From: Myxococcales bacterium | GTDB lineage: Bacteria > Myxococcota_A > Polyangia > Nannocystales > Nannocystaceae | Length of the DNA: 64,000 nt | NCBI GenBank assembly: GCA_020633295.1 | Contig: JACKDW010000005.1 | Span: 186,001 to 250,000, forward strand | Direction: 5' to 3' | Shown here: piece by piece, positions 23,869 to 32,153 of the stretch | How the letters are laid out: the number at the start of each line of letters is the position of its first letter | Numbering within the stretch: position 1 is the stretch's first letter | Notes under the pieces: model-generated | Seen by the model: the letters and a program-made list of their open reading frames with translations, nothing else | Database searches by the model: none | Told to the model about the DNA's origin: nothing | Position numbers and translations under genes: made by a program

Positions 23869-25200
23869 ATGAGCGACCGCGCAGGCCAGAGCCACAGGAG
23901 ATTTCGCGCGTACACGAACCGGGACCTCGACAAGATCCCGCAGCTCTCGCGCCTGTCCGCCGATCACCGGCGCTCGCTCAAGGCCGTCGCGGCGGTGCTC
24001 CCGTTCCGCGTCAACAACTACGTGCTCGACGAGCTCATCGACTGGGACCGCGTCCCCGATGACCCGATGTTTCAGCTGACCATCCCGCAGCCGGGGATGC
24101 TCGCGCCCGACGAGCTCGCGCGCATGCGCGCGCTCGTCGAGGCGGGGGAGCGCGCGGCGATCGTCGCCGCGGCCCGCGAGCTCCAGCGTCAGCTCAACCC
24201 GCACCCGGCGGGGCAGCTCAAGCTCAACGTCCCCTCGCTCGACGGCGCGCGCGTCAAGGGCGTGCAGCACAAGTACCGCGAGACCGCGCTGTTCTTCCCG
24301 ACGCCCGGGCAGACGTGCCACAGCTACTGCACCTACTGCTTCCGCTGGGCGCAGTTCGTCGGCGTCGACGAGCTCAAGTTCGCCGCGCGCGAGGCCGACA
24401 CGCTGGTGCGCTACCTCCAGCGGCACCCCGAGGTCACCGACGTGCTGTTCACCGGCGGCGACCCCATGGTCATGCGCACCCGGGTGCTGCGCCGCTACGT
24501 CGAGCCGCTGCTCGACGCCGAGCTGCCCGGGCTGACGTCGATCCGGTTCGGGACCAAGGCCCCGGCCTACTGGCCGCAGCGCTTCACGACCGACGACGAC
24601 GCCGACGACCTGATGCGCCTGCTCGAGCTCGTGCAGCGGCGGGGCAAGCACGTCAGCGTCATGGCGCACTTCAGCCACCCGCGCGAGCTCGAGCCCGCGA
24701 TCGCGAGGTCCGCGATCCGCCGGCTGCAAGGCGCCGGCGCGCTCGTGCGCTGTCAGGCGCCGCTGATCCGCCGCGTCAACGACGACGCCGAGACCTGGTC
24801 ACGCATGTGGCACACGCAGGTGTCGCTGGGCGCGGTCCCGTACTACATGTTCATCGCGCGCGACACCGGGCCCAAGGAGTACTTCAAGGTCCCGCTGCAC
24901 CGCGCCTACCGGATCTTCCGCGACGCCCACGCGTCGCTCTCCGGCCTCGCCCGCACCGCCCGCGGCCCCTCGATGTCGACGACCCCGGGCAAGATCGTCA
25001 TCGACGGCGCGGCCGAGCTCGCGGGCGAGCCGGTGTTCGCCCTGCGGTTCTTGCAGGCGCGCCGCGCCGCGTGGACCGGCCGCCCCTTCTACGCCAAGCT
25101 CGACGAGCGCGCGGCCTGGTTCGACGAGCTGCGCCCGGCCTTCGGCGAGCCCGCGTTCTTCTTCGAGGCCGAACTCGCGAGCATGCAGCGGAGCGCGTAG
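23869..25200 (+). CDS. KamA-family radical SAM enzyme (lysine 2,3-aminomutase-like)
   Basis: A 443-residue protein preceded by AAGGAG. The [4Fe-4S] triad is Cys150, Cys154, Cys157 in CHSYCTYCFRW; the GGDPMVM motif (about 201-207) and the late TPGKIVIDG (probable PLP-binding Lys) fit the KamA/EpmB family. The opening FRAYTNRDLDKIPQLSRLS resembles lysine and glutamate 2,3-aminomutases. It could make a beta-amino acid for a compatible solute, an antibiotic or protein modification; no acetyltransferase (AblB) or EF-P gene is next to it, so the substrate is open. Confidence 0.85.
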   Translation: MSDRAGQSHRRFRAYTNRDLDKIPQLSRLSADHRRSLKAVAAVLPFRVNNYVLDELIDWDRVPDDPMFQLTIPQPGMLAPDELARMRALVEAGERAAIVAAARELQRQLNPHPAGQLKLNVPSLDGARVKGVQHKYRETALFFPTPGQTCHSYCTYCFRWAQFVGVDELKFAAREADTLVRYLQRHPEVTDVLFTGGDPMVMRTRVLRRYVEPLLDAELPGLTSIRFGTKAPAYWPQRFTTDDDADDLMRLLELVQRRGKHVSVMAHFSHPRELEPAIARSAIRRLQGAGALVRCQAPLIRRVNDDAETWSRMWHTQVSLGAVPYYMFIARDTGPKEYFKVPLHRAYRIFRDAHASLSGLARTARGPSMSTTPGKIVIDGAAELAGEPVFALRFLQARRAAWTGRPFYAKLDERAAWFDELRPAFGEPAFFFEAELASMQRSA

Positions 25201-25271
25201 GCCGAGGCGAGACACGGCGCGCGCGCTGAGGAGCGCGAGCCGTCCTGCGCGCGCTCAGGCCCCGTCGCGCG

Positions 25272-25874
25272 CTACTCCGCGACCGCCCTCCAGCCGTCGT
25301 ACTTGGCGGCGGGACCTGGCCCCGCGAACACCTGCAGCGCGACCAGGCGCGCGTCGCCGTTCTGGTAGCGCACCTTCGCGTTCGCGGGCATGAAGATCGT
25401 CGTGCCCGGGCCGATCGCGTGCTCGACGTCGTCGATGTGCAGCGTGCCCGAGCCCTCGAGCACGTGCAGGTACTCCTCCGTCGGGTCGCGGTGCTCGGGC
25501 ACGGCCCCGCCGGCCGCCAGCTCGAGCTTGCCGATGAACGCGTTGTGCCCGCGCGCGAGCATCCAGATGTCCGCCTTGCCGTTGGGCGCCTGGCGATGCG
25601 GCGCCGCGTCGAGCCCCTGCACGGTCGGCTCGAGCGGCGGGCCCTCGGGCGGCTTGGCGTCGTGCAGCAGGCCCGCCGCCACCGACTCCGCCGGCGGCGC
25701 CGGCTTGATCTTCGTGTCCGCCGGCTCCGACGCGTCCCCGCCGCCCGCGACCGACGGGCCGCTCGCGGTGAAGCACGCGCCCAACAAGAACGCGCCCAGC
25801 AGCCCCGCGCGCCCGCGCAGCCGCTCGACCCACCCGCCGCTCCAGATCCCTCGATCGCGCTGGTCGTCTCGCAT
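25272..25874 (-). CDS. Cupin-domain lipoprotein
   Basis: A 200-residue protein with a lipoprotein signal (LLGAFLLGAC, Cys34), a short linker and one cupin barrel (about 95-190): PEHRDPTEEYLHVLEGSG carries the metal-ligand His/Glu pattern, and GPGTTIFMPANAKV is the second cupin motif, where the usual His is replaced (Asn/Lys). GATACT at 25883-25888 ends 8 nt before the ATG. A membrane-anchored sensor or small-molecule binding protein seems more likely than an enzyme; this is inference. Confidence 0.8.
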   Translation of the reverse strand: MRDDQRDRGIWSGGWVERLRGRAGLLGAFLLGACFTASGPSVAGGGDASEPADTKIKPAPPAESVAAGLLHDAKPPEGPPLEPTVQGLDAAPHRQAPNGKADIWMLARGHNAFIGKLELAAGGAVPEHRDPTEEYLHVLEGSGTLHIDDVEHAIGPGTTIFMPANAKVRYQNGDARLVALQVFAGPGPAAKYDGWRAVAE

Positions 25875-25963
25875 GGCGAGAGAGTATCAAGAACAGCCCG
25901 CGAGCCGATCGCGATCCGTCGCGTCGCGCCGCGATCGCGACGCGCTCGCGTCAGCCTCCGCTG

Positions 25964-27196
25964 TCACTGCGCGCCGACGACGAAGCTGACCGCCGTGGTC
26001 GCGCTGCCGCCGAGGTTGAGCGTGAGCACCCGCCCGCGATCGGCCTTCTCGACCTGACAGTCGCCCGCGCGCCCCGTGACCTGCTTCCAGGCGTCGACGA
26101 GCATGCGCACGCCCGTCGCCCCGACCGGGTGCCCGCCGCCGATCAGCCCGCCGCTCGGGTTGATCGGGAGCGCCCCGCCGCGCAGCACGGTGCCGTCCTC
26201 GACCGCGCGCCAGCTCTCGCCCGGCGGCGTGATGCCGAGGTGGTCGATCGCCATGTAGTGCGTGATCGAGAAGCAGTCGTGGACCTCCGCCGCGTCGATC
26301 TCGTAGATGTCATTGAGCTCCGCGCGCGACAGCGCGTCGTTGACGACGCCGTGCACGTGCGGGAACACGTACGCGCTCTTGCCCGCGGTCAGCTTGTCCT
26401 CGAGGGACATGCGCGCCGTCCGGTGACCCCAGCCCAAGAGCCGCGGCACGCGGGGCAGCGGGACGCCGTGGTGCCGCGCCCAGCGGGCGGCGACGTTGGC
26501 GGAGGCGAGCACCAGCGCGGCCGCGCCGTCGGTGATCTGGCTGCAGTCGTGTCGGCGGACGCGCCCGACGACGAGCGGGTTCTTCTCATCGTGCTCGGCG
26601 AAGCTGTCGTCGTCGAGCGTCCAGCGCCGCGTCTGCGCCAGCGGGTTGCGGCGCGCGTTGGTGAAGTTGGCGCGCGCGAGCGCGACGAGGTGCCGACGAT
26701 CGAGCCCGAAGCGCTCGGCGTAGACATCGGCGACGCGGGAGAACAGCGCGGGCCACGGGTGCAGCACGCCCTCGGTCTCGAGCGGGACGCGGGCCGCCGC
26801 GCCGAGGTGACGCGCGACCTCGGCCCCCGGGATGTTGCGCATGAGCTCGACCCCGACCACGCACGCCAGGCCGTAGCGCTCGGACTCGATGTCGGCGCTC
26901 GCCGCCAGCGCGGCGATCGAGCCCGACGCGCAGGCGGCCTCGTGGCGCGCGGTCGGGAGCCCGACGAAGGCCGGCGACGCCTCGACGAGCAGGCCGCCGA
27001 GGTGCCCCTGCCCGGTCGTCAGCTCGCCGATGAAGTTGCCGACGTGCGCGACCTCGATGTCGCCGGGCTCGACGCGCGCGGCGTCGATGGCCCCGAGCGC
27101 GGCCTCGCGGATCATCTCCTCGAGCCCGCGGCCCTCGGCCGCCCACTTGCGCGCGAAATCGGTCTGATAGCCGCCCAGGATGAAGATCGGCGCCAC
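25964..27196 (-). CDS. Thiolase-family acetyl-CoA acetyltransferase (SCP-x-like)
   Basis: A 410-residue thiolase-fold enzyme. The nucleophilic Cys89 lies in HEAACASGS, and the C-terminal GGLIGGGHPVGATG segment provides the catalytic His. The second active-site region reads EVHDCFSITHYMAI, as in SCP-x/non-decarboxylating thiolases that act on branched or steroid-like acyl-CoAs. The GTG start follows GACACT (27203-27208) by 6 nt. No hydratase or dehydrogenase of beta-oxidation is adjacent. Confidence 0.88.
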   Translation of the reverse strand: MAPIFILGGYQTDFARKWAAEGRGLEEMIREAALGAIDAARVEPGDIEVAHVGNFIGELTTGQGHLGGLLVEASPAFVGLPTARHEAACASGSIAALAASADIESERYGLACVVGVELMRNIPGAEVARHLGAAARVPLETEGVLHPWPALFSRVADVYAERFGLDRRHLVALARANFTNARRNPLAQTRRWTLDDDSFAEHDEKNPLVVGRVRRHDCSQITDGAAALVLASANVAARWARHHGVPLPRVPRLLGWGHRTARMSLEDKLTAGKSAYVFPHVHGVVNDALSRAELNDIYEIDAAEVHDCFSITHYMAIDHLGITPPGESWRAVEDGTVLRGGALPINPSGGLIGGGHPVGATGVRMLVDAWKQVTGRAGDCQVEKADRGRVLTLNLGGSATTAVSFVVGAQ

Positions 27197-27268
27197 GCTC
27201 GAAGTGTCACGCCGGGGCTACAGGGATGCAACCCGAACCTCGCCGCCGCGCGCGGATCGACGCCGCGC

Positions 27269-28762
27269 TCAGCCGGCGAGCTCGGCTCGACCGGCGCCGG
27301 GCACCCACTCGGCGTGATAGCCGACGGGCACGCGCGCGGGCACCGGCAGCCGCGCGACGAGCTCGAGCGCGCGCGCGTCGAGGATGAACACCTCGGCGGC
27401 CTCCGACGCGCGCGAGCTCGCGATCGTGATCAGGTAGCCGTCGTCCTCGTCCTCGGGCCGATCGCCCGCGCCGTCGCGGGGCGCGAAGGTGAGCTCGCCG
27501 CCGAACCACCCGGGCGGGTACGCGTAGCGCCGGTGCTCGCCGCGCGCGAGGTCGTGCTTGGTGAAGCCGTCGAACAGCAGCGTCTCGCGCGGGGCCACGC
27601 GCGGCGTGTAGCAGTAGCGCGCCGGCCGCCCGAGCCGTCGATCGTTCATGCGCGGGAACTCGCCCATCACGTCGTCGAGCCGCTCCTCGGTGACGCGCCC
27701 GCTCGCGCGGTCCAGGCGCCAGCGGTGCAGGTACGGCTCGAGCCGCAGGTTGGCGATCGCCGGCACCGTGAACGAGCGCGCGGGGTTCTCGGGGTCGCCG
27801 ACGAGCGGGTCCGTGATCCGGCAGCCGACGAGCACGACCGCGTCGCCGTCCTCGTAGGCGTTGATGGCGTGGTACATGTAAAACGGCGCGGCCTCGAACC
27901 ACTGGACCGGCGCCGGCGCGGCGCGCGGGCCGTCGCGAAGAGCTGTCCTCGGGACCAGGCCGATCCGCGTCGGCACGTCGCGGAACATCTTGATGCGCTC
28001 GCGACCGCGGCGCAGCTCGACCGGGTCCGCCATCATCGAGAGGTCGAAGACCAGCGCGAAGTTCTCGGTGAACGCGATGTCGTGCTGCAGCCGCGGCCCC
28101 GGCAGCTCGACCGGCGCGTGCCCCAGCAGCGCGCGCTCCCGCGAGATCGCGCCCACGCGCAGGTACGGCGCGCGCGGCCCGTAGTCGATGAACAGCAGCT
28201 CGCCGGTGCGCGGGTCGACCTTCGCGTGGGCCGCGAGCCCCCGCGGCAGCGGCGCGCCGAACTCGGCGACGCCGCGCGTCGCCAGCGACGGCAGCTCGAT
28301 CTCGTAGGCCTCGCCCGACATCCACCACAGCGCCAAGAGCTGGCCCGCGTGCCACACGAGATCGGTGTTGCCCGAGTTCTTGTACGGACCGCCAGGCCGT
28401 GTGAGATCCGGGCGCACGAGCAGACCTGTCCACAAGGCCTCGCCGGCCTCCTCCTCCGCGAGGAAGCCCCGCGTGCGCACGTAGCGGTTGCGATAGCGCG
28501 CGACGCCGCCGGCGAGCGAGACCGCGTGCAGCATGCCGTCGCCGTCGAACCAGTGATAGCGCCCGCGCGGGGCGAAGCGCGGGTTGCTGCCGTTGCGCAC
28601 GAACACGCCCGTGAGGTCGCGCGGGACGGCGCCGACCGCCGCGCGCAGGACCACGCCGCCCGCGGGGCTCTCGGTCTGCACGGGCGCGTAGCAGCCCTCG
28701 AGGTAGGGGTCGCGCGGCGCGGGCTCGGAGGTCGCGGACGCGGGCGGCGAGTTCGTCGGCAT
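27269..28762 (-). CDS. Carotenoid oxygenase family protein
   Basis: A 497-residue seven-bladed propeller enzyme with the four iron-ligand His motifs in order: AHAKVDP, QHDIAFTENF, FYMYHAINAYEDGD and, near the end, VGYHAEWVP. The N-terminal RNGSNPRFAPRGRYHWFDGDGM is also typical. These dioxygenases cleave double bonds in carotenoids, apocarotenoids or stilbenes. ATG 28762 is preferred over the upstream in-frame start because TATCGT (28770-28775) ends 7 nt before it. It is divergent from the membrane protein gene at 28828. Confidence 0.92.
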   Translation of the reverse strand: MPTNSPPASATSEPAPRDPYLEGCYAPVQTESPAGGVVLRAAVGAVPRDLTGVFVRNGSNPRFAPRGRYHWFDGDGMLHAVSLAGGVARYRNRYVRTRGFLAEEEAGEALWTGLLVRPDLTRPGGPYKNSGNTDLVWHAGQLLALWWMSGEAYEIELPSLATRGVAEFGAPLPRGLAAHAKVDPRTGELLFIDYGPRAPYLRVGAISRERALLGHAPVELPGPRLQHDIAFTENFALVFDLSMMADPVELRRGRERIKMFRDVPTRIGLVPRTALRDGPRAAPAPVQWFEAAPFYMYHAINAYEDGDAVVLVGCRITDPLVGDPENPARSFTVPAIANLRLEPYLHRWRLDRASGRVTEERLDDVMGEFPRMNDRRLGRPARYCYTPRVAPRETLLFDGFTKHDLARGEHRRYAYPPGWFGGELTFAPRDGAGDRPEDEDDGYLITIASSRASEAAEVFILDARALELVARLPVPARVPVGYHAEWVPGAGRAELAG

Positions 28763-28827
28763 CGCGCTCACGATAGCAAGAATCACCGCCGCGCCCGGGC
28801 CAGCGCGCGCTGGAGTATCGTAGTCGC

Positions 28828-29460
28828 GTGGCCCCCTGGCTCCTCGCGCTCGCGCTCGTCGCGTCCGCGCCCGACGCGACGCCCGGCGAGCCGACGTCGC
28901 GCTGGGTGCTCGAGCCGGCCGCAGCCCAGCTGCTGCAGGACGCGGCCGCGCCGCACCGGCTCGCCGGACCTGTGCTGGGCGACTGGACGTGGACCGGGCT
29001 CAGCATCGACCGCGCGCTCGCGCGCGCGCGCCTCGAGGGCCCCGACGGCGCCGTCACGCTGGTCCTGCGCCACCCGACGAGCGATGACCGCGGCCAGCTC
29101 GAGATCTCGATCGACGGCGCGACCAGTCCCGAGGGACAGCAGGCCGCCGAGGCGCTCGCGGACCGGCTGCGCGACGCGGATCGCCGCGGCGCGCTCGCCT
29201 CGCTGTGGTCAGACCGCGGCGCCACGCCGCCCGCCGCGGCGACGCCCGTGAGCCCGCGCGCCGCCGATCCGGCCGCGCGCCGCCTCTGGCTCCTCTACAC
29301 GCCGCTGTGGCTCGCGGCGCTGCTCGCCGCAGCCGCGCGCGCGCTCGCCGGCCTGCGACGCGCGCCTGGTCCGCGACGCTCGCCCTGCTCGCGCTGTTCG
29401 CCCTCGGGCTCGCGCTGCGGCTCGGCCTCGCGACCTGGGGACCCGGCGACCACCACATGA
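28828..29460 (+). CDS. N-terminal part of a GT-C-like membrane protein (frameshift suspected)
   Basis: The frame from GTG 28828 (TATCGT at 28816-28821, 6 nt upstream) encodes 210 residues: a cleavable-type signal, a soluble domain of about 130 residues (TSRWVLEPAAAQLLQDAAAP...) and one transmembrane helix (LLYTPLWLAALLAAAARAL). The final 35 residues are Arg/Ser/Pro/Cys-rich and look out of frame. Just there the -1 frame takes over with a continuing membrane-protein pattern to 30824. I read this as one gene with a frameshift near 29345-29375, or a sequencing error; two overlapping genes are the alternative. Confidence 0.55.
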   Translation: MAPWLLALALVASAPDATPGEPTSRWVLEPAAAQLLQDAAAPHRLAGPVLGDWTWTGLSIDRALARARLEGPDGAVTLVLRHPTSDDRGQLEISIDGATSPEGQQAAEALADRLRDADRRGALASLWSDRGATPPAAATPVSPRAADPAARRLWLLYTPLWLAALLAAAARALAGLRRAPGPRRSPCSRCSPSGSRCGSASRPGDPATTT

Positions 29461-30824
29461 ACCTCGCGTCGTCGCTGCCGGGTCACGACGCGAGCTTCGA
29501 CCTCGAGTACGGCCTCGCGCCGAGCGGCCTGCTCGCGCCGCTCTTGCTGCTCGCGCCGTCCTTGACCGCGATCGTGCTCGTCAACGCGATCGCGGGCGCG
29601 CTCGCGCCGGCGATCGCGGCCGCGCTCGCGCGCGCGATCGGCCTCGCGCGCTGGCCGGCCTGGCTCTCGGGACTGACGCTGGCGATCCACCCGGTGCTCG
29701 TGCGCCACGGCGGCGAGGCCAACCGCCAACCGCTCGTGCTGCTGCCCGCGCTCGTCGCCCTCTGGGCGCTCGCGCGGCACGGCGAGCGCGGGCGGATCGG
29801 CTGGCTGCTGCTCGCCGCCTGCGGCGCGGCGCTGTGCCTCGGCGCGCGCCCCGAGGCGGCGCTGCTGCTGCCGCTGCTCTCCCTGCCAATCCTGGCCTGT
29901 GGACCAGGTCTCCGCGAGACCGCCGCCGAGCTGCGACGCGGCCGGCTGAACTCGACCGCGCGCGCGGCCCTGCTCGCGCTCGCGATCACGCTCGCGTGGT
30001 CGCTGCTGCGCCTGCCGGCGATCCCCGCCGCCGCGCTGCGCGGCACCACGGGCGACGCGCCGCGCCTGCTCGGCACGCTGCTGTGGCTCGACCCCGCGCT
30101 GACCCCGATCCCGCTGACCATGCTCGCGCTCCTCGGGCTCGCGCTCGGCCTCCGGGACCGCCGCGCGCTCGCCACGCTGCCCGCGCTCGTCGTCCTCTCC
30201 CTCGTCGTCGCGCCCTACCCGACCGAGGGCGACCAGCTCTGCAACGCGCGCTACCACACCCTCACGCTCATCCCCTTCGCGCTGCTCGTCGGCCTCGGGC
30301 TCGAGCGGCTGCTCGAGCGACTCGCGCGCCCGCAGGACCTCCGCCCGCGCGCCCGCGGGCTCACGCTCGCGCTGCTCGGGCTGCTGCTCGCGCTGGCGAG
30401 CTGGGGCCCGCTGCGCCGCGCGACCGCGCCGCGCAGCGAGGACCTCGAGCTGCGCTTCCTGCTCGAGACGGCGCCGACGCTGCCCCCGGGCGCGACCGTG
30501 ATCGTCGTCAACCACGGCGACGACGCGCTCCTGAAGTCCTACCAGCTGATCCCGCGCACGCGCGCGCCGGACCAGACCTGGCTCAAGTTTCATGAGGCGA
30601 AGGACGCGCTGCAGGGCGGCTGGACCGGCGGCCCGCGCGTCTACTACCACGCCGGCGCGTGCAGCTCGGATCGCCTGCGCGACGCGAGCCGGGCCGAGTG
30701 CGACGAGGCCGCCCGCCACCTCCGCCGCCGCCCGCTGCACGTCACGACGCTGCCCGAGCTCCACTCGCTCGCGGGCGAGCGCCGGCCCGGGCGCGCCGTC
30801 GAGCTCGGCTTCTATCAGCTGTGA
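29307..30824 (+). CDS. GT-C-like multi-pass membrane protein (probably continuation of the preceding frame)
   Basis: From GTG 29307 this frame encodes 505 residues with about ten transmembrane segments, a short positively charged start, HHMNLASSLPGHDASFDLEYG after the first helix (the acidic loop position of GT-C/PMT-type glycosyltransferases) and a soluble C-terminal tail (about 380-505) with Cys residues. It resembles GT39/ArnT-like proteins in layout but I see no diagnostic motif. If the upstream frame is fused, the whole protein would be about 665 residues with an extra N-terminal soluble domain. Confidence 0.55.
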   Translation: MARGAARRSRARARRPATRAWSATLALLALFALGLALRLGLATWGPGDHHMNLASSLPGHDASFDLEYGLAPSGLLAPLLLLAPSLTAIVLVNAIAGALAPAIAAALARAIGLARWPAWLSGLTLAIHPVLVRHGGEANRQPLVLLPALVALWALARHGERGRIGWLLLAACGAALCLGARPEAALLLPLLSLPILACGPGLRETAAELRRGRLNSTARAALLALAITLAWSLLRLPAIPAAALRGTTGDAPRLLGTLLWLDPALTPIPLTMLALLGLALGLRDRRALATLPALVVLSLVVAPYPTEGDQLCNARYHTLTLIPFALLVGLGLERLLERLARPQDLRPRARGLTLALLGLLLALASWGPLRRATAPRSEDLELRFLLETAPTLPPGATVIVVNHGDDALLKSYQLIPRTRAPDQTWLKFHEAKDALQGGWTGGPRVYYHAGACSSDRLRDASRAECDEAARHLRRRPLHVTTLPELHSLAGERRPGRAVELGFYQL

Positions 30825-30850
30825 GCGCGGCGCGGCGCGCCTCCTTCAAT

Positions 30851-31903
30851 CTAGCCCGAGAGCCAGGTAGAAGCGCCCTTGAAGCGCCGCGAGTTGGCCA
30901 TCACGATGTTGAGGCACGCCGTCAGCGGGACCGAGAGCACCATGCCGGCGAAGCCCCACACCAGGCCCCACACGAACAGGCTCATCAGCACCGCGACGAT
31001 GTTGAGGTTGAGCCGGTCGCCCATGACCTTCGGCTCGACGATGTTGCCGGACACGAACTGGATCGCCAGCATCAGCCCCGAGACCAGCGCCGCCAACCAC
31101 GCGTGCTCGTACTGCAGGAACGCGATCACGATCGGCGGCGTCGCGGCGACGATCGGGCCGAGGCTCGGGATGTAGTTGAGGACGAACGCCAGAAACCCCC
31201 AGACGATCGCGAAGTCGAGCCCGAACGCGAACGCCACCAGCCACACGGCCGCGCCGGTGCACAGGCTGATCGCGGTCTTGAGCAGCAGGTACTCCTGCAC
31301 CTGCCGCGCGATCGTCTCGAGCAGCTCGTCGCGCCCCTCGTCGTCGAAGCGCTCCTCGAGCAGCCGGTCGACCTTGCGCTTGAACAGCTCGCGGCTGCCG
31401 AGGATGAACAGCAGGAACAGCAGCGTCATCAGCAGGCCCGAGAGGAAGCCCATGAACGAGCCGAGGCTCGCGTTGATCGTCTGGATCGCGTGCCTCGACG
31501 TGATCACGTCGCTGAGCGAGCCGCCGTTCGACCCGAAGCCGTCGAGGACCGACACCCCCAGGCGCTCCTGCGCGAGGCCGTCGAGCTGCAGCAGCAGCGC
31601 GCGACCGCGCGCGACGTACGGCTCGAGCCCCCGCGTGACGGCGCGGATCGAGTCGTAGACCAGCAGCCCGAGGCCGGTCATGAGCAGGAACAGCCCGAAC
31701 AGCACGAGCCCCGTCGCGAGGCCGCCCGGGACCCGTCGCGCTCGCAGCCAGCGCTCGGCCGGCGAGATCACGATCACGAGCAGCACCGCGATCGTGAACG
31801 GGATCATGAACGCGCTCGTGATCTTGAGCAGGAAGCCGACCGCGATCAGGGCGATCGCGAGGAGACAGGCGGTCTGGAGCTTGACGTGCGCGTTGAGGTC
31901 CAT
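30851..31903 (-). CDS. AI-2E family transporter (PerM/YdiK-like permease)
   Basis: A 350-residue multi-helix membrane protein with the typical central soluble region and conserved C-terminal half: GFLAFVLNYIPSLGPIVAATPP (about 235-256), VSGNIVEPKVMGDRLNLN (about 283-300) and GFAGMVLSVPLTA. The family includes TqsA and Na+/H+ antiporter-like members, so the name does not prove transport of autoinducer. I start at ATG 31903; the longer frame upstream is not protein-like. TATATC lies about 28 nt upstream. Confidence 0.9.
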   Translation of the reverse strand: MDLNAHVKLQTACLLAIALIAVGFLLKITSAFMIPFTIAVLLVIVISPAERWLRARRVPGGLATGLVLFGLFLLMTGLGLLVYDSIRAVTRGLEPYVARGRALLLQLDGLAQERLGVSVLDGFGSNGGSLSDVITSRHAIQTINASLGSFMGFLSGLLMTLLFLLFILGSRELFKRKVDRLLEERFDDEGRDELLETIARQVQEYLLLKTAISLCTGAAVWLVAFAFGLDFAIVWGFLAFVLNYIPSLGPIVAATPPIVIAFLQYEHAWLAALVSGLMLAIQFVSGNIVEPKVMGDRLNLNIVAVLMSLFVWGLVWGFAGMVLSVPLTACLNIVMANSRRFKGASTWLSG

Positions 31904-32153
31904 CGCGGAGATCCCCGCGTGTCGGGACGCCGATATATCAGAGATCCCCCCGACGCCGCGCGGCGTCGGAGTGCTCGTACATACAAGCTTCTCCCGGGTG
32001 AGTCGCGGCGCCCGCCGACGTCGCGCGGATTCGAGCCCAGCGCGCCACTCGCCGCTTGGTCGCGCTCGCGGACCCACGGTATGCTCCCCGCGCGCCGAGT
32101 TGAACGTCGATCTGCCCCGTTCACGCGCTCGCGCGCAAGGAGCCTGTTGAATC

